From positions 1 through 25,067 of the forward strand of contig WFQS01000328.1 in NCBI GenBank assembly GCA_015486915.1: a stretch of 25,067 nt of DNA, written 5' to 3'. The position numbers were made by a program, and so were the translations under genes. Below are positions 1-7,838 of the stretch, one piece after another; position 1 is the first letter of the stretch; every line of letters begins with the position of its first letter. The DNA comes from Desulfobacteraceae bacterium. GTDB taxonomy: Bacteria > Desulfobacterota > Desulfobacteria > Desulfobacterales > Desulfobacteraceae. The notes under the pieces are model-generated. The model was not told the origin of the DNA. It did not search any database and saw only the letters and a list, made by a program, of their open reading frames with translations.

Positions 1-1
1 G

Positions 2-535
2 GATAAGACCTGGGACGATGGCTTTCCTCCCCTATATAAGGATGAAGCTGTTGTTGATGTTTCAGAGGAATCCATTGTACTTGGAAGAAAAACTCTCCAG
101 AAAATGGTTGATTTTATTACAACCGATGCCGTGGTAACGGCAGAAACGAAACAGGATAAACTTTTACTTAAAATTGAGGGGGGCAACTCCGGTGTCCTGA
201 TCGGCAGAAGAGGCCAGACCCTTGAAGCAATGCAGTTTCTAACTGATAAAATAATAAACAGAAAAAGTGAATCACGGGTAAGGCTCAAGGTTGATATAGA
301 AGGTTACATGGAGACACGCAAGGCAAACCTTAAATCCCTTGCGTTTAAAATGGCAGGCAAGGCAAAGAAAACCGGAAGACCTGCAACCATTAACCAGATG
401 ACAGCCCAGGACAGGAGGATAGTTCATCTTGCCTTAAAAGATGATGCCAGGGTGAGGACCCAGAGTATGGGTGACGGATACTACAGAAGGCTTGTTATCT
501 TCCCGAAAAAAAATTCATACAGAAAAAAGAACTGA
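2..535 (+). CDS. jag: Jag / KhpB family RNA-binding protein (KH-R3H), 5' end missing
   Basis: The open frame runs from the window edge, so the N-terminus lies outside; an internal ATG at 104 starts the last 143 residues. The visible part holds a KH-type domain with a glycine-rich loop (GVLIGRRGQTLEAMQ) followed by a basic R3H domain (the AQDRRIVHLALKDD segment and RRLVIFP near the end). Jag/KhpB proteins bind RNA and are linked to cell division and envelope control, and are usually encoded next to yidC and mnmE. Here mnmE follows after 40 bases on the same strand, which supports the call. The missing upstream part would be expected to hold the Jag-N domain. Family assignment is firm; the role in this organism is inferred. 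Confidence 0.93.
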   Translation, partial: DKTWDDGFPPLYKDEAVVDVSEESIVLGRKTLQKMVDFITTDAVVTAETKQDKLLLKIEGGNSGVLIGRRGQTLEAMQFLTDKIINRKSESRVRLKVDIEGYMETRKANLKSLAFKMAGKAKKTGRPATINQMTAQDRRIVHLALKDDARVRTQSMGDGYYRRLVIFPKKNSYRKKN

Positions 536-575
536 AGATACTGATGATTGAGAATACGGAAAACTGAAAATACGA

Positions 576-1955
576 ATGACTGAAGATACAATAGCTGCAA
601 TTGCAACGCCGCCTGGAAAAGGTGGCATTGGAATTGTGAAGATATCGGGTTTGCGATCTTTAAATATTGTATCAAAAATTTTCGGGTCAAGCAAAAAAGG
701 ACCGGAAGACTGCTCCCTGCTTGAATCCCACAGAATTGTTCATGGATATATTTTTGATCCGAAAAAACATTTTGTGATAGATGAAGTTCTGCTGGTTCCA
801 ATGCTTGCCCCGCGTTCATATACCAGTGAAGATGTCGTTGAAATCCAGGCGCATTCCGGGAATATTGTCATGGCAAACATTCTCGAAGAAGTAATTAAGG
901 CAGGTGCAAGGCTTGCAGAACCCGGCGAATTCACAAAACGTGCCTTTTTAAACGGGCGTATTGATTTAACCCAGGCAGAGGCTGTTGCAGATATCATTAA
1001 TGCAAAGTCCATTACAGCTCTTAAATTTGCTGCTTCCCAGAACCTTGGAAATTTTAAATACACCATTGAAGAATCAAGGCAGAAACTGATAGATCTTCTA
1101 TCCCTTATTGAGGTTTCCATTGACTTTCCCGGAGAAACCGATGAGCTAATTCCACAATCTAAGGGGCTTGATACAATACAAGATGTACTTGATACCTGCC
1201 GCAGTGCTGTAAAATTATACGAAGATGCACATTTTTTAAAAGATGGGATAAACCTTGTCATCTGCGGTGCCCCAAATGTAGGTAAATCAAGTCTCATGAA
1301 TAGTCTCGTTGAAAAAGAAAGATCCATAGTCACCTCTTTTCCAGGTACAACGCGGGATTTAATTGAAGAGCCGTTAAATATCAATGGAATTTCTTTTTTA
1401 ATTTCAGATACTGCAGGAATGCATGAGACAGATGACCCCGTGGAAAAAATAGGCATAGAAAAAGCTGAAAAAAAAATAGAAGAGGCGGATATAATACTTT
1501 TTATGAAGGAGGCAGGCTCTCAAATTGACGAAAAAGAGGTTGAATCTGTAATCCCCGACGGAAAAAAACTTGTTTTTGTGATAAATAAGATGGACCTTGC
1601 AGATGATGATTCAGCATTTGATTTACCCTGTAAGTTTAACAGGACTCCAGTTGTTAAAATATCGGCTCTCTACAATCAGGGCATTGATATTTTAAAAAAA
1701 ACCATTATGGAGCTTGCCGTTAAAAATTTCGAAATAACATCTTCCGTGGTTCCTAATTTAAGGCATAAAATTGCTTTGGCCCATGCCGTTGAAAGCCTTG
1801 AATCAGCTGAACGTGGATTTTTAAACAGGGCGGATGAAATACTTATTTCCATTGATTTAAAAAACGGTGCTGATTGTCTTGGTGAAATTACAGGAAATAC
1901 AGTAAAAATTGACATTCTTGACAATATTTTTAAAAATTTCTGTATAGGAAAATAG
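576..1955 (+). CDS. mnmE: tRNA uridine-5-carboxymethylaminomethyl(34) GTPase MnmE
   Basis: 459 residues, normal for the family. The N-terminal tetrahydrofolate-binding domain begins with the typical MTEDTIAAIATPPGKGG segment, which fixes the start at 576. The G domain shows G1 GAPNVGKSS (231-239), GTTRD (257-261), DTAG (278-281) and NKMD (337-340). The protein ends in FCIGK, the C-terminal motif with the functional cysteine. MnmE works with MnmG in the cytoplasm to modify the wobble uridine of several tRNAs. MnmG is not in the window. The gene lies 40 bases after jag and is probably cotranscribed. A copy of the dispersed hairpin repeat begins 7 bases after the stop codon. Confidence 0.97.
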   Translation: MTEDTIAAIATPPGKGGIGIVKISGLRSLNIVSKIFGSSKKGPEDCSLLESHRIVHGYIFDPKKHFVIDEVLLVPMLAPRSYTSEDVVEIQAHSGNIVMANILEEVIKAGARLAEPGEFTKRAFLNGRIDLTQAEAVADIINAKSITALKFAASQNLGNFKYTIEESRQKLIDLLSLIEVSIDFPGETDELIPQSKGLDTIQDVLDTCRSAVKLYEDAHFLKDGINLVICGAPNVGKSSLMNSLVEKERSIVTSFPGTTRDLIEEPLNINGISFLISDTAGMHETDDPVEKIGIEKAEKKIEEADIILFMKEAGSQIDEKEVESVIPDGKKLVFVINKMDLADDDSAFDLPCKFNRTPVVKISALYNQGIDILKKTIMELAVKNFEITSSVVPNLRHKIALAHAVESLESAERGFLNRADEILISIDLKNGADCLGEITGNTVKIDILDNIFKNFCIGK

Positions 1956-1962
1956 CATAAAA

Positions 1963-1980
1963 CAGCCATGAGGCCGATCT
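1963..1980 (+). repeat. Dispersed hairpin repeat, copy A
   Basis: The stem is CAGCC / GGCCG around an ATGA loop, with one A-C mismatch, followed by ATCT. It lies 7 bases after the mnmE stop and is in the same orientation as copy B, on the other side of the large palindrome. Confidence 0.7.
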
Positions 1981-2043
1981 GAAGACTCCAAGGCTGCCCC
2001 AAAGAGTTAACGATTTATGACAAAATATGGAATGGTAATATGC

Positions 2044-2227
2044 AGCCCCCTGCGGTATGTAGATTCAGCCCGGGACCGTCGGCGGCCCTTTTGCCCTGCC
2101 GGTCTAAAGCGCAGGAACTGCGGTCAAGTATGTCCTCAAACAGCCTGCGCTTCTTAACGCCCGGCAGGGCAAAAGAGCTGATCGCCTTTGGGTCCTGATG
2201 GGCTGGATCTACATACCGCAGGGGGCT
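2044..2227. repeat. 184-bp GC-rich imperfect palindrome (MITE-like or structured RNA)
   Basis: Outer arms 2044-2071 and 2200-2227 pair over 28 bases with one mismatch. Next come GGACC/GGTCC (2073-2077 with 2191-2195), then a perfect 15-bp stem (2088-2102 with 2161-2175), then a 9-bp inner stem AAGCGCAGG/CCTGCGCTT (2107-2115 with 2144-2152) closing a 28-base loop. Base composition is visibly GC-richer than the surroundings. No convincing ORF lies inside. It sits between two direct copies of the small hairpin repeat. A non-autonomous mobile element or a long structured RNA would both fit; I do not recognise a known family. Confidence 0.85.
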
Positions 2228-2264
2228 TACGCTGTCGATACTTTGAGCAATATTGTTATATAAA

Positions 2265-2282
2265 CGGCCATGAGGCCGATCT
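2265..2282 (+). repeat. Dispersed hairpin repeat, copy B
   Basis: Perfect stem CGGCC (2265-2269) / GGCCG (2274-2278) with loop ATGA, preceded by TTATATAAA and followed by ATCT. The further downstream sequence (CTCTCAAAC then GGCCTC) resembles the flank of copies I and J, so the repeat unit extends beyond the hairpin. Confidence 0.85.
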
Positions 2283-2332
2283 AACGGCTCTCAAACGGCC
2301 TCACAAAAAAGAATGAACAGAGGAATAAAATT

Positions 2333-2983
2333 ATGTCCATTGATTTTAAAGAACATTTTGTAAAATACGAGGCAGTTGTCTCAATGATTGACAAAATTTT
2401 TCAGCGGGTAAAAAAAGAATTCCCAAAAGAGGTGTTCTGCAGGGAAAAATGTTCCGACTGCTGCTATGCTCTTTTTGATCTTACCATTATTGAAGCCATA
2501 TATCTCAATCACAGGTTCAATGAAAAATTTTCAGGTGAAGAAAAAAAGAAAATAATTGAAAATGCCGGAAAAACAGACCGCGCCATTGTTAAATTAAAAA
2601 GAGATGCATACAGGGAATTTGCAAAAAATAAAAACGAGGTGGATATCCTCGCAAAAATGGGGAGGGAAAGAATAAGATGTCCCCTGCTCGGTCCTGACAA
2701 TCTCTGCATGATGTATGAATCAAGGCCCATAACATGCAGGATTTACGGTATCCCCACTTCAAGTGCCGGCATGAGCCATATCTGCGGCAGAACAAATTTT
2801 GAAGAGGGCAAAAAATATCCTACGTTAAATATGGATAAAATTTATACGGAACTCCAGCTTCTTTCGGCAGAATTAACAGATTCAATTAAATCAAAAAATA
2901 TAAAAATGTGTGAAATGCTTATACCTGTTTCAATGGCATTAATTACTGATTTTAATGAAGAATACCTTGGAGTTGAAAAATAA
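2333..2983 (+). CDS. YkgJ / CxxCxxCC-type zinc- or iron-chelating cluster protein
   Basis: 216 residues. A dense cysteine set is visible: C36, C40, C43 and C44 (FCREKCSDCC), then C116, C125, C135 and C151 in the order RCPLL, NLCMMYESRP, TCRIYG and ICG. This is the layout of the YkgJ-like family, thought to bind a metal or Fe-S cluster; biochemical function is poorly defined. The ESRPITCRIYG segment is especially typical. No signal peptide or membrane helix, so cytoplasmic. AGAGGA lies 8 bases before the ATG at 2333. The next gene starts 2 bases after this stop, so the two are likely translated from one mRNA. Confidence 0.9.
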   Translation: MSIDFKEHFVKYEAVVSMIDKIFQRVKKEFPKEVFCREKCSDCCYALFDLTIIEAIYLNHRFNEKFSGEEKKKIIENAGKTDRAIVKLKRDAYREFAKNKNEVDILAKMGRERIRCPLLGPDNLCMMYESRPITCRIYGIPTSSAGMSHICGRTNFEEGKKYPTLNMDKIYTELQLLSAELTDSIKSKNIKMCEMLIPVSMALITDFNEEYLGVEK

Positions 2984-2985
2984 TC

Positions 2986-3342
2986 ATGCAGGAAAAATTT
3001 ACTCCACAGCAGATAGAGAAAAAGAAAAAGGCAATTTTTGATTCCATGGGAAAACGGGGTCAGAAATATGTGATGAAAATCGGTTATGAAAAATGGGACC
3101 CCATTCAAAACCCCAAGGATCCCATTGATATAAGGACAGATAAAACAAAGCGTACGAGCAAAATGCTGATCAGTCAATTCCTCCAGCAGACAAAAAGCGA
3201 TGAATATTCAAGTGCCTTTGCAAGAGGCGCTCTGGAAATGTGTCTTGGCATAATAAATGATGATGAAAAAATCCGGGGAATGTATGAATTTTCACACTGG
3301 TACAGAGCACTTCTTAAAAAAGAAGGACATGATCCCTTTTGA
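2986..3342 (+). CDS. Conserved-looking small protein of unknown function
   Basis: 118 residues, charged and probably soluble, without signal peptide or membrane segment. It starts with a basic helix (QQIEKKKKAIFDSMGKRGQ) and ends FSHWYRALLKKEGHDPF. I do not recognise the family. The ATG lies 2 bases after the stop of the CxxCxxCC gene, an operon-like spacing that makes a shared role plausible. GGAG-type ribosome-binding bases (TTGGAG) lie within the end of the upstream gene. Codon use resembles its neighbours. Evidence that it is real: tight spacing, full-length frame, aromatic-rich C-terminus. Confidence 0.75.
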   Translation: MQEKFTPQQIEKKKKAIFDSMGKRGQKYVMKIGYEKWDPIQNPKDPIDIRTDKTKRTSKMLISQFLQQTKSDEYSSAFARGALEMCLGIINDDEKIRGMYEFSHWYRALLKKEGHDPF

Positions 3343-3366
3343 ACCATATTATTGTGAGGGAAAAAA

Positions 3367-3549
3367 ATGATTCATTCATTGCAGGCAAAAATTTTAATTT
3401 GATGATTGGCACAAGGCATATGTGAAGTAACGAAAAACTGGCATGTAGAGGGCAAAAGGCTTAATATCAGTAAACGAGACGTTGAATTTATGGAAACTGC
3501 TTTTGAGCATGAGGATTTGCAATTAGGCTTGAAGCTGCCATGGTTGTAA
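3367..3549 (+). pseudogene. Broken ORF beginning like the SpoIIE phosphatase gene at 5868
   Basis: Codons 3367-3402 read MIHSLQAKILI then stop. This matches the first residues of the phosphatase gene (MLHSLQAKILI), and the DNA is nearly identical over about 34 bases before diverging. After two adjacent in-frame stops the same frame runs open from 3406 to a stop at 3547 (47 codons, ending LQLGLKLPWL). I cannot assign that second part. The sequence GAGGG lies before the ATG. It may be a decayed paralogue or a duplicated 5' end; a very short leader peptide is also possible. It is certainly not an intact phosphatase. Confidence 0.5.
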
Positions 3550-3591
3550 TGGAGAGACAATGGAATATTTATCATACTAAAGCCCGCACGA

Positions 3592-3605
3592 TAGCGTGCT
3601 AACTT
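3592..3605 (+). other. Short hairpin before the candidate toxin gene
   Basis: GCACG-atag-CGTGC forms a 5-bp stem about 25 bases before the start of the next gene. There is no T-run after it, so a terminator is unlikely. A role in translation of the following gene is only a possibility. Confidence 0.35.
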
Positions 3606-3630
3606 CAGTCAAATTATAAAAGGAGGATAA

Positions 3631-4911
3631 ATGATTATTGTAATGACTTGGAATTATGGTGGGTTATGGACGGCTGGAGTCAGGCACAGAGAGAATGTTG
3701 GACATGCTGCGATTCGCATACTGACAAATAACCCCGACGAGCCTTTTTACATAAGCTGGTGGCCTGGTGAGGGTATTGATGAAAATGATAATAAAAGGGG
3801 AACTCCCTATATAGCCAAGACCAAGATGCCTGACCCGCATACCTTTAAGCGTGACCTTGGAGGCGAAGGTGACAGGATGCGTAATTCAAAGGAATTCCGA
3901 AAATTTGTAAAACAGCTTGAAAAGGAATCCAAGAAAAACGAGATGTTCGTCAAGACCGAATTGAGAAAGATGCGTAAAAAAAATCAGCCCTTTAATCTGG
4001 AGGAATGGAACGAAAAGCTGGAAGAACATAAAGAAATTACAAATGAAGTTGTGAACAGCTTTAAAATGGCAGACAACAAAGATGTTTTTGCGAGGTATTA
4101 TGATCTACTGACAAATATGGTATCAAGCCATAATTATCCATCAACTCTTACCGATTTTTATATGGAGCTTGATCCCAACAAGACAAATGTTATGCGCCCA
4201 CCTGATGTGAACACCCACATTCCTACAATGAGTGATGGGTTGCCCTGCGGGCTGGACGATGCCTCTATGGTTGAGTGGTGGGTTAATTATTACCTTGGGG
4301 ACAGGAGCGACAGAAGGCGTTATAGTCTTACAAAAGAGAATTGCTCAACTATTGCAGGATATGCTCTTTTAGCCGGAGGCGGAAATATTCATGCCAAGGT
4401 TCCTGGAAAGGCTATGGGAAGATACTGGACTCCAAAAACTGTAGAAAAATTTGGAAACAATATTCTCATTAGTGTTGCAAAACGATCAAAACTTTACCAT
4501 CAATTCGTCACGGAAACATGCACTGCTCTTGATAGTGAAGCAATATGGAACATGAGGACATTTAAAAAGGAAAGCAAGGCTGGAAGGATGTCCCACAGAT
4601 ATGATGCGTTGAAGAAGGTTGATTCAATGCTTGATTATTATTCAAGAATTGATGATCAGCCAACTGTTCAAAGCATAGGTGAACAATTGGGTATTCTTGC
4701 AAAGGTTGTTGCCACTCTGCAGCAAATTCTTAATGATCGTCCGAAATCAAAACGTAAAGCGGCTATTATATCTCTTGGAAATCGTTGCATTGCTAAAATA
4801 AATAAAACACTTTTACCACAATATATTCAGCTTTCTGATGTGACATTCCGTGTTTTTTATGCAATGCAGGAGACAGCCACAAGAAATTATCAGGAAACTC
4901 GAAGATTTTAG
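3631..4911 (+). CDS. Candidate permuted papain / NlpC-P60-like hydrolase, possible toxin or effector
   Basis: 426 residues, no signal peptide. Near the N-terminus, GHAAIRI (H25) precedes YISWWP (40-45). The TKENCSTIAGYAL segment (C238) comes much later. Histidine before cysteine is the order of circularly permuted papain-fold amidases and peptidases, a fold shared by several bacterial toxins. A charged helical segment (about 85-150) separates the two, and a helical C-terminal half follows. AAAGGAGG lies 6 bases before the ATG. The gene stands alone between a broken ORF and IS/Rpn debris, which suggests acquisition by transfer. Cell-wall amidase, protease or acyl-transfer activity are all possible. 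Export by the T6SS further along is inference; no immunity gene is obvious. Confidence 0.55.
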   Translation: MIIVMTWNYGGLWTAGVRHRENVGHAAIRILTNNPDEPFYISWWPGEGIDENDNKRGTPYIAKTKMPDPHTFKRDLGGEGDRMRNSKEFRKFVKQLEKESKKNEMFVKTELRKMRKKNQPFNLEEWNEKLEEHKEITNEVVNSFKMADNKDVFARYYDLLTNMVSSHNYPSTLTDFYMELDPNKTNVMRPPDVNTHIPTMSDGLPCGLDDASMVEWWVNYYLGDRSDRRRYSLTKENCSTIAGYALLAGGGNIHAKVPGKAMGRYWTPKTVEKFGNNILISVAKRSKLYHQFVTETCTALDSEAIWNMRTFKKESKAGRMSHRYDALKKVDSMLDYYSRIDDQPTVQSIGEQLGILAKVVATLQQILNDRPKSKRKAAIISLGNRCIAKINKTLLPQYIQLSDVTFRVFYAMQETATRNYQETRRF

Positions 4912-5065
4912 GCTATTGAAGCTTTTAGCACAAATCCCAGGAGGAAATGGTGATGATTCAAATAAAATTATCATTGAGATTACCCCTGATGAAGACAACG
5001 TGGCTTCTATCGACAGACGCGAGTCACCTCTAAAGTGGCCCCCCAAAAATTGGACAATGTGTTAA
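4912..5065 (+). pseudogene. Shifted-frame tail after the candidate hydrolase, ending in an IS-like end
   Basis: In the frame that opens at 4850, overlapping the end of the hydrolase gene, the sequence continues to a stop at 5063. It encodes a protein-like stretch (LEDFRLLKLLAQIPGGNG, then KIIIEITPDEDNVASIDRR). It could be the original C-terminus of the hydrolase after a frameshift, or a separate fragment. The last residues (KWPPKNWTMC) are read through an IS-end-like sequence and are probably not native. A consensus AGGAGG at 4939-4944 is also present inside. Confidence 0.3.
5035..5056. mobile_element. IS-end-like sequence (solo)
   Basis: The core CCCCCCAAAAATTGGACA resembles terminal inverted repeats of IS3-type insertion sequences. 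No transposase ORF and no matching second end were found in the window, so at most this is a remnant or a target-site scar. The family assignment comes from memory of such ends, not from a search. Confidence 0.35.
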
Positions 5066-5168
5066 TCGAACCCTATTTTCTTGATCCGTCTCCTTGGATA
5101 TACTATTGACATATCCCATGAGTGGCCTTATAATATTGAAAATAAGTAATTTTACAGATAACTTCTTT

Positions 5169-5468
5169 TTAGGAGTTATGATAAGGGGTTGTGTGCAGAC
5201 TAAACTTTTCAAAAGTAATCAAAGCCAGGCTGTTCGCTTGTCCAAAGATATTGCCTTTCCAGAATCTCAAGTCAAGAGCTTCAATGACCATTTCCCTTGC
5301 TTCGGATAACATTCCTTTTTCGATCCCTTTTTCGATTCCGATTCTTTCAGCACTTGTTATATATGGCATTTTCTTTTCCTCCTCGTAGCCTATTAAATTC
5401 TCGGTAAACTCTTTTGTTAAATTATCAGGCAGTATCATGAGCCAGTCAATAAGCCTGTAGATATACAT
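5169..5468 (-). pseudogene. C-terminal remnant of an Rpn-family recombination-promoting nuclease
   Basis: The frame reads YRLIDWLMILPDNL, then GYEEEKKMPYITSAER followed by IGIEKGIEKG and EALDLRF. This is the typical distal part of Rpn/YhgA-like putative nucleases. The N-terminal PD-(D/E)XK nuclease domain is absent: a stop codon lies a few codons before the visible part, and after LDLRF the sequence no longer follows the family. The remnant is therefore truncated at both ends. It faces away from the phosphatase gene and adds to the signs of past mobile activity between 4912 and 5480. Confidence 0.7.
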
Positions 5469-5563
5469 GATGTCCTGCCGTGAAAATCACTGATTATAAA
5501 TTATACGGATATATGGTTTGCAAAATATTTATAGTTTTTTCATGGCTGCGTTAAGAACATTAC

Positions 5564-5592
5564 TTGACAAGAGTTCATTTCCAATCTATTTA
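5564..5592 (+). promoter_or_regulatory. Possible sigma-70 promoter upstream of the phosphatase gene
   Basis: TTGACA (5564-5569), then 17 bases, then TATTTA (5587-5592). Spacing is ideal and the -35 box perfect; the -10 box is weaker. It points towards the phosphatase gene 276 bases on, leaving a long leader that contains hairpin repeat copies C and D. No transcription start is visible from sequence alone. Confidence 0.35.
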
Positions 5593-5681
5593 AATTCCAT
5601 ATGAAAAATTTAGCCAATAATGGCGGACTTCCATTATTTATCAGGATTTCTGATCCTCTGAGCAGAGCCTGAACCAAATTT

Positions 5682-5708
5682 CAGATCGGCCTCATTACCG
5701 TTTATAAG
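5682..5708. repeat. Dispersed hairpin repeat, copy C (decayed)
   Basis: CAGAT-CGGCC-TCAT-TACCG-TTTATAAG. Only the three outer base pairs remain; the two inner pairs are lost. The flanks match other copies. It lies in the leader of the phosphatase gene. Confidence 0.65.
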
Positions 5709-5730
5709 AAATAGAACGTAAACCATTATA
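5706..5730. repeat. Second small repeat (AACGTAA type), copy 1
   Basis: AAGAAATAGAACGTAAA shares a 14-base identical run with the sequence at the end of the solute-binding-protein gene (10157-10170) and resembles the sequence at 16106-16136 read on the other strand. In this copy the palindromic right half is degraded. It directly follows hairpin repeat copy C. Confidence 0.5.
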
Positions 5731-5790
5731 TTTATTTCTAAATTTGTCAAAATCTATGATTCTTTGGGCGGATTCGGAGCAAATCCAAAT

Positions 5791-5810
5791 CAGCCAGTGG
5801 CTGTTATATG
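5791..5810. repeat. Dispersed hairpin repeat, copy D
   Basis: Perfect stem CAGCC/GGCTG with a three-base AGT loop, followed by TTATATG as in copy E. The stem sequence differs from the other copies but still pairs. Confidence 0.65.
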
Positions 5811-5867
5811 AGAACTCCGTCAATCAGGGTGGATTTATTAAATCTCTTAACATATTAAGGACAGAAA

Positions 5868-7832
5868 ATGCTTCATTCATTACAGGCTAAAATTTTAATT
5901 TTAAGTAGTGTTATTTTTATTGCTATAACCGCCAGTATTATTTTCTTTACTCAAAAAGATGTTAAAAATGCAGTTTTAACCAGGGAACAGAAGAATATTG
6001 AAAACATAAAAAATATTATTCTATTGGATGTTGAAGGCAAATACCAAAATTTATTGACAGCTAAACTGGCTTTTATCAAGACAAGAAAGAATCGATTAAA
6101 AAACACAAGTGCCATTTTAAAACATGCAATAGACGAATTATGCAGGATAACAAATGCTAAAAATGGAAAAAAGGCCAGAAAAAAAGCCATTACATGGCTT
6201 AACTCGCTGAAAATATCCTCAGGAATTTTTCTTGCTGATGATTCAAATAAAATTTTTTTTGATACAAATGAAGATTTTAAAGGTAAGAATCTGAACGATA
6301 TAAAAGATGTTAAAGATATTCCGGTTTCAACAAGTATAAACAGTGATAACTCTTTTTTTGATAAATTTGCTGTTTTTTCATACAAGAATTCAAAAGACAA
6401 GAAACTTGCCTATCTTGTAAGACTTTCCAAATGGGGATGGACCCTTGGAATCACAAATGATATTTCCGGGATAGAGGAGGAAACCCAGACTAAAATTAAC
6501 GATATCATCAGAATCATGAAAGAAAATTTCCAGCAGATTAAAATTGCCAATACCGGTACAATTTTTCTGTTCGACCATTCCGGTGATATATTGATACCGC
6601 CTTCAAAAAAATTTTTGCCGGCACTATCTGAAAATTTAATCATGGACTTTATCAAATCTGAGAAGAACAAGCTGTTTTCGGGCTTTATCCTTAACGGGCA
6701 TGAGATAAATGTATATACAGCTCACATAAAAACCCTTGATTGGTATATTTCTGCACTTGTACCGGTGGAAGAAATAAAAGCACCTGCAAACCGCCTTGCC
6801 GAGAGACTTTCTTTAATTATCGGAGGAATTTTCCTGTTGGGTTTTATTATATTAAACATTGCTGTGAAAAGGTTTTCTAATCCTTTGAGATCATTAACAC
6901 AGAAATTAAAGGATATTCCCCATAAGGATCTTACTTCTAAGGAATTTACTCTTGATCTTAAAAATGATATTTATATAAAAAGAAAAGATGAAGTAGGAGC
7001 GCTGGCAGCTGCTTTTGTGTATATGTTCCGGGAACTGCAGAAAAATATCAAACAACTGGTGGCAACAACCGTTGCAAAAGAAAGAATAGAAAGTGAATTA
7101 AATGTTGCAAGGGATATACAGCTTGGCATTCTTCCAAAAATATTTCCGCCTTATCCGGACAAAAAGGAGTTTGATCTTTATGCATATCTGGAACCGGCAA
7201 GAGAAGTTGGCGGGGATTTATATGATTTCTTTTTGTTAGATGATGATCATTTGTGTATTTCAATCGGAGATGTTTCAGGAAAGGGGGTTCCTGCAGCCCT
7301 GTTTATGGCTATTACAAAAACCTTAATCAATACATATTCTGAAACAAAAAAATCCATATCTGAAATAATGACAAAAATAAATGATGTGCTGAGTAAAGAC
7401 AATCCTAACTGTATGTTCGTAACTCTTCTAATCGGTATTCTTAATATTAAAACCGGAGAATTAAAGTATGCCAATGCAGGGCATAATCCTCCATTAATAA
7501 AGTCAGGTGACAGGACATTTTATCAAAAAGGGCTGAGCGGGCCCGTTGCCGGTGCCATGGAGATGATTCAGTTCAAAGAGCTTTCTTTAAACTTGAAAAA
7601 AGGAGATCTACTTTTTTTCTATACAGACGGAGTCACAGAGGCAATGAATCCACAAAAGGAGCTCTATTCAACTGAAAGGCTGGAAAAACTTGTTGCATCT
7701 TTCAGCGGCACTCAACCGGAGGAAATAATTGAAACGGTTAAAAATGATATAGCAGTGTTTTCGGGAGAGGAACCCCAATACGATGATATAACAATGCTTT
7801 CACTGATTTTTCACGGATCGGATAAGAGCTGA
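5868..7832 (+). CDS. Membrane-bound dCache-HAMP-SpoIIE (PP2C-type) phosphatase
   Basis: 654 residues. TM1 is about 8-28. A large periplasmic region (30-313) follows, with two similar subdomain ends, WGWTLGITNDIS (189-200) and DWYISALVPVEEI (291-303), as in dCache sensors. TM2 is 315-333, HAMP about 336-397. The SpoIIE/PP2C domain covers 412-648 and has GGDLYD (D450), GDVSGKG (D468), YANAGHNPP, YTDGVTEA (D587) and YDDIT (D639, D640), so the metal-binding acids are present. Such proteins dephosphorylate anti-sigma-factor antagonists (RsbU-like) in response to a periplasmic ligand. No STAS or anti-sigma gene lies nearby. The ligase-like gene follows after 6 bases, so ligand sensing is probably tied to that group. 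Confidence 0.92.
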   Translation: MLHSLQAKILILSSVIFIAITASIIFFTQKDVKNAVLTREQKNIENIKNIILLDVEGKYQNLLTAKLAFIKTRKNRLKNTSAILKHAIDELCRITNAKNGKKARKKAITWLNSLKISSGIFLADDSNKIFFDTNEDFKGKNLNDIKDVKDIPVSTSINSDNSFFDKFAVFSYKNSKDKKLAYLVRLSKWGWTLGITNDISGIEEETQTKINDIIRIMKENFQQIKIANTGTIFLFDHSGDILIPPSKKFLPALSENLIMDFIKSEKNKLFSGFILNGHEINVYTAHIKTLDWYISALVPVEEIKAPANRLAERLSLIIGGIFLLGFIILNIAVKRFSNPLRSLTQKLKDIPHKDLTSKEFTLDLKNDIYIKRKDEVGALAAAFVYMFRELQKNIKQLVATTVAKERIESELNVARDIQLGILPKIFPPYPDKKEFDLYAYLEPAREVGGDLYDFFLLDDDHLCISIGDVSGKGVPAALFMAITKTLINTYSETKKSISEIMTKINDVLSKDNPNCMFVTLLIGILNIKTGELKYANAGHNPPLIKSGDRTFYQKGLSGPVAGAMEMIQFKELSLNLKKGDLLFFYTDGVTEAMNPQKELYSTERLEKLVASFSGTQPEEIIETVKNDIAVFSGEEPQYDDITMLSLIFHGSDKS

Positions 7833-7838
7833 ACATAA

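Noticed and set aside
740..1456. 238-codon open frame on the minus strand inside mnmE
   Set aside because: It lies wholly within mnmE, whose protein has all GTPase motifs; the antisense frame has no recognisable domain and is a shadow.
3406..3424. TGGCAC motif considered as a sigma-54 promoter
   Set aside because: The -12 element (TTGC at the proper spacing) is absent.
4951..4975. 18-base identity with the phosphatase gene (GATGATTCAAATAAAATT, also near 6238)
   Set aside because: The match stops abruptly, codes for a common DDSNKI run in both places, and may be chance in AT-rich DNA; not enough to claim a second paralogue fragment.
4947..5033. 28-codon frame behind a consensus AGGAGG
   Set aside because: The encoded peptide is featureless and the other frame across the same bases is far more protein-like.
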